Positions 62,136-64,000 of a stretch of DNA of 64,000 bases are shown here, one piece after another (the stretch's first letter is position 1; each line of letters opens with the position of its first letter). The DNA is from Herbidospora yilanensis. GTDB lineage: Bacteria > Actinomycetota > Actinomycetes > Streptosporangiales > Streptosporangiaceae. Below the pieces are notes generated by a model that did not search any database, was not told where the DNA came from, and saw only the letters and a list, made by a program, of their open reading frames with translations. Both the position numbers and the translations under genes were made by a program. The stretch is taken from the NCBI RefSeq assembly GCF_001570565.1, contig NZ_BBXE01000028.1, forward strand, positions 116,248-180,247. Reading direction: 5' to 3'.

Positions 62136-63518
62136 GTGGCTGAAGGCAGCGGCCCCTTCGACATCGTTGTCCTAGGCGGCGGTAGCGGCGGCTACGCCTG
62201 CGCCCTGCGGGCGGCCGAGCTCGGCAAGAGCGTCGTTCTCATCGAGAAGGCCAAGGTGGGCGGCACGTGCCTCCATCAGGGGTGCATCCCCACCAAGGCG
62301 CTGCTGCACGCCGCGGAGCTGGCCGACCAGGCGCGTGAAGGCGAGTCCTTCGGCGTGAAGACCCGTTTCGACGGGATCGACGTGCCGGGCGTGCTCGCCT
62401 ACAAGGACAAGGTGATCAGCGGGCTCTGGAAGGGCCTGCAGGGCCTCATCAAGAGCAAGAAGATCACCGTGGTCGAGGGCGAGGGCCGGCTCACCGGTCC
62501 CAACCAGGTCACCGTCAACGGCGAGGTCTACACCGGGCGCAACGTGGTGCTCGGCACCGGCTCGGTGCCGAAGTCGCTGCCCGGCCTCGACATCGACGGC
62601 CAGCGGGTCATCACCAGCGACCACGCCCTGGTCCTCGACCGGGTGCCGTCGTCGGTGATCATCCTGGGCGGCGGCGTCATCGGCGTCGAGTTCGCCAGCG
62701 TGTGGCGCTCCTTCGGCGCCGAGGTGACCATCGTCGAGGCGCTGCCCCACCTGCTCCCGCTTGAAGACGAGTCCAACTCCAAGCTGCTGGAGCGGGCCTT
62801 CCGCCGGCGCGGCATCAAGTACGAACTCGGTCAGCGCTTCGAGAGCGTCAAGACCACCGACACCGGGGTCGTCGTCACCCTGGAGGGCGGCAAGACCCTC
62901 GACGCCGAACTCATGCTGGTGGCCGTCGGGCGTGGCCCGGTCTCGGCCGGGCTCGGCTACGAGGAGCAGGGCGTCTCGATGGACCGGGGCTACGTCCTGG
63001 TCAACGAGTTCTGCCAGACCAGCGTCCCGGGCGTCTACGCCGTGGGCGACCTCATCCCCACGCTGCAGCTCGCCCACGTCGGCTTCGCCGAGGGCATCCT
63101 CGTCGCCGAGCACATCGCGGGCCTGCCGGTCGTGCCGATCGACTACGACGGCGTGCCGCGCATCACCTACTCCGAGCCCGAGGTGGCCTCGGTCGGCATC
63201 AGCGGCGCGACCGCGCGCGAGCGCGGCCACGACGTGGTCGAGCTGAGCTACAACCTCGCGGGCAACGGCCGCAGCAAGATCCTGCAGACCCAGGGCGAGG
63301 TCAAGGTCGTCGCCGAGAAGGACGGCGGTCGCGTGCTGGGCGTCCACATGGTCGGCGCCAGGGTCGGCGAGCTCATCGCCGAGGCCCAGCTCATCTACAA
63401 CTGGGAGGCGACGGCGGGCGACGTGGCGCAGCTCATCCACCCGCACCCGACGCAGTCCGAGGCCCTCGGCGAGGCCATGCTGGCCCTGGCCGGCAAACCC
63501 CTCCACGTCCACAACTAA
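62136..63518 (+). CDS. lpdA: Dihydrolipoyl dehydrogenase
   Basis: 460 residues from GTG with AGGGAG upstream. GGGSGGYACALRAAE (FAD), redox disulfide GGTCLHQGCIPTK, second nucleotide fold ILGGGVIGVEFAS, and the C-terminal HPHPTQSEALGEA (catalytic His-Glu). E3 of 2-oxo-acid dehydrogenases; the E2 gene follows after 29 bases. Confidence 0.96.
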   Translation: MAEGSGPFDIVVLGGGSGGYACALRAAELGKSVVLIEKAKVGGTCLHQGCIPTKALLHAAELADQAREGESFGVKTRFDGIDVPGVLAYKDKVISGLWKGLQGLIKSKKITVVEGEGRLTGPNQVTVNGEVYTGRNVVLGTGSVPKSLPGLDIDGQRVITSDHALVLDRVPSSVIILGGGVIGVEFASVWRSFGAEVTIVEALPHLLPLEDESNSKLLERAFRRRGIKYELGQRFESVKTTDTGVVVTLEGGKTLDAELMLVAVGRGPVSAGLGYEEQGVSMDRGYVLVNEFCQTSVPGVYAVGDLIPTLQLAHVGFAEGILVAEHIAGLPVVPIDYDGVPRITYSEPEVASVGISGATARERGHDVVELSYNLAGNGRSKILQTQGEVKVVAEKDGGRVLGVHMVGARVGELIAEAQLIYNWEATAGDVAQLIHPHPTQSEALGEAMLALAGKPLHVHN

Positions 63519-63547
63519 GAGCCCTCTAAGGAAGACGAAGACTCACC

Positions 63548-64000
63548 ATGCCTGTCTCCGTAACCATGCCCCAGCTCGGCGAGAGCGTGACCGAGGGCAC
63601 CGTCACCCGCTGGTTGAAGTCGGAGGGCGACCACGTCGAGGCCGACGAGCCGCTGCTTGAGGTGTCGACCGACAAGGTCGACACCGAGATCCCCTCGCCG
63701 TCCGCCGGCTATCTGACGAAGATCCTGGTCTCCGAGGACGAAACGGTCGAGGTCGGCGCCGAGCTGGCCGTCATCGACGCCAACGCCGCCGCGGGCGGCG
63801 GCGCGCCGGCCGCGCAGGAGGAGCCGCCCGCCGCGGCCCCCGAGCCGGAACCGGAGCCCGAGCCCGAGCCGGAGCCCGAGCCCGAGCCGGAGCCCGTTCA
63901 GGCCCAGGCCGCCCCGCAGCCCGCGCCCCAGCCGACCCCGCAGCCCGCCCCGCCCGCCCCGCAGCCGGTCCAGCAGCCGGCCCCGCAGAGCGCCCCGATC
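63548..64000 (+). CDS. 2-oxo-acid dehydrogenase E2 acyltransferase, 5' part (partial)
   Basis: 151 residues visible, cut by the window end. Lipoyl domain 1-80 with the attachment Lys in [11 protein letters not shown], then a Glu-Pro repeat linker (about 98-117) and a Gln/Pro/Ala linker. Probably succinyltransferase of 2-oxoglutarate dehydrogenase (sucB), given the [19 protein letters not shown] start; the catalytic domain is outside the window so BkdC or AceF cannot be excluded. Confidence 0.9.
   Translation, partial: MPVSVTMPQLGESVTEGTVTRWLKSEGDHVEADEPLLEVSTDKVDTEIPSPSAGYLTKILVSEDETVEVGAELAVIDANAAAGGGAPAAQEEPPAAAPEPEPEPEPEPEPEPEPEPVQAQAAPQPAPQPTPQPAPPAPQPVQQPAPQSAPI
63841..63896 (+). repeat. 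Glu-Pro codon repeat in the E2 linker
   Basis: About nine tandem GAGCCG/GAGCCC units encode an alternating Glu-Pro stretch between the lipoyl domain and the next linker. Such stiff EP stretches hold swinging lipoyl arms away from the core and vary in length between strains. Confidence 0.85.

Overview
The window reads as a chromosomal core segment of a high-GC actinobacterium. Codon third positions are strongly G/C, GTG/TTG starts are common, genes are densely packed with ATGA/GTGA overlaps, and there are actinobacterial hallmarks: a cytochrome bcc-aa3 locus with di-haem QcrC and a four-subunit oxidase including CtaF, the PspA/PspAA/HtpX/PspAB set, DUF3043, a mycothiol-type DinB-like protein, a PimB-like mannosyltransferase, and a c-di-AMP riboswitch before an NlpC/P60 gene. 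The gene content fits the Streptosporangiales (Nonomuraea/Streptosporangium-like); that placement is inference.

Layout. 1-10.2 kb: 5' end of an unknown gene, a KAP-type P-loop NTPase with an apparent degenerate caspase-like N-terminus, Dps, a MerR regulator coupled to a VIT/VWA protein, a PlsC-like acyltransferase, an alpha/beta hydrolase, a small membrane protein and a secreted propeller-like protein. 10.2-13.8 kb: a membrane-anchored Pro/Thr-rich protein ending in a 68-bp tandem repeat, then a NodB-deacetylase/GT2 fusion whose deacetylase half has lost two catalytic residues. 13.8-18.2 kb: a tightly overlapped minus-strand cluster (metallophosphatase, SRPBCC, ArsA-like ATPase, DUF5304-like, ROK glucokinase, EEP-family protein). 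18.4-26.8 kb: FadD-like ligase, PimB-like glycosyltransferase, M48 and HExxH peptidases, two NlpC/P60 hydrolases (one under a ydaO riboswitch) and a NYN-domain protein. 26.9-32.9 kb: WXG-like mini-protein, GNAT, DEDDh/GIY-YIG nuclease, AsnC-type effector domain, SDR, and trpD flanked by a degenerate histidine kinase and a receiver-only protein.

33-47.3 kb: the respiratory locus is split into two convergent arms, ctaE-qcrC-qcrA-qcrB (+) and ctaC-ctaD-ctaF (-). Between them lie a secreted phospholipase A2, a berberine-bridge-like FAD oxidase, a large SARP/AAA regulator and an L,D-transpeptidase lipoprotein. 47.5-51.8 kb: sulfur and cofactor genes (cysteine desulfurase, TusA, adenosine-kinase-like PfkB, ErpA-like Fe-S carrier, nadA with a candidate palindromic operator). 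51.8-56.6 kb: SIMPL-domain protein, mycothiol-type protein, Psp membrane-stress operon and DUF3043. 56.6-64 kb: aldo/keto reductase, small protein, an SCO2322-like secreted protein beside cobU-cobS, leucyl aminopeptidase, lipoamide dehydrogenase and the start of the E2 acyltransferase gene (cut by the window end).

No rRNA, tRNA, insertion sequence, phage or CRISPR was recognised. The most unusual items are the caspase-like/KAP fusion, the inactivated-looking NodB domain, two CTG start codons, degenerate two-component proteins flanking trpD, and the accessory insertion within the respiratory locus.
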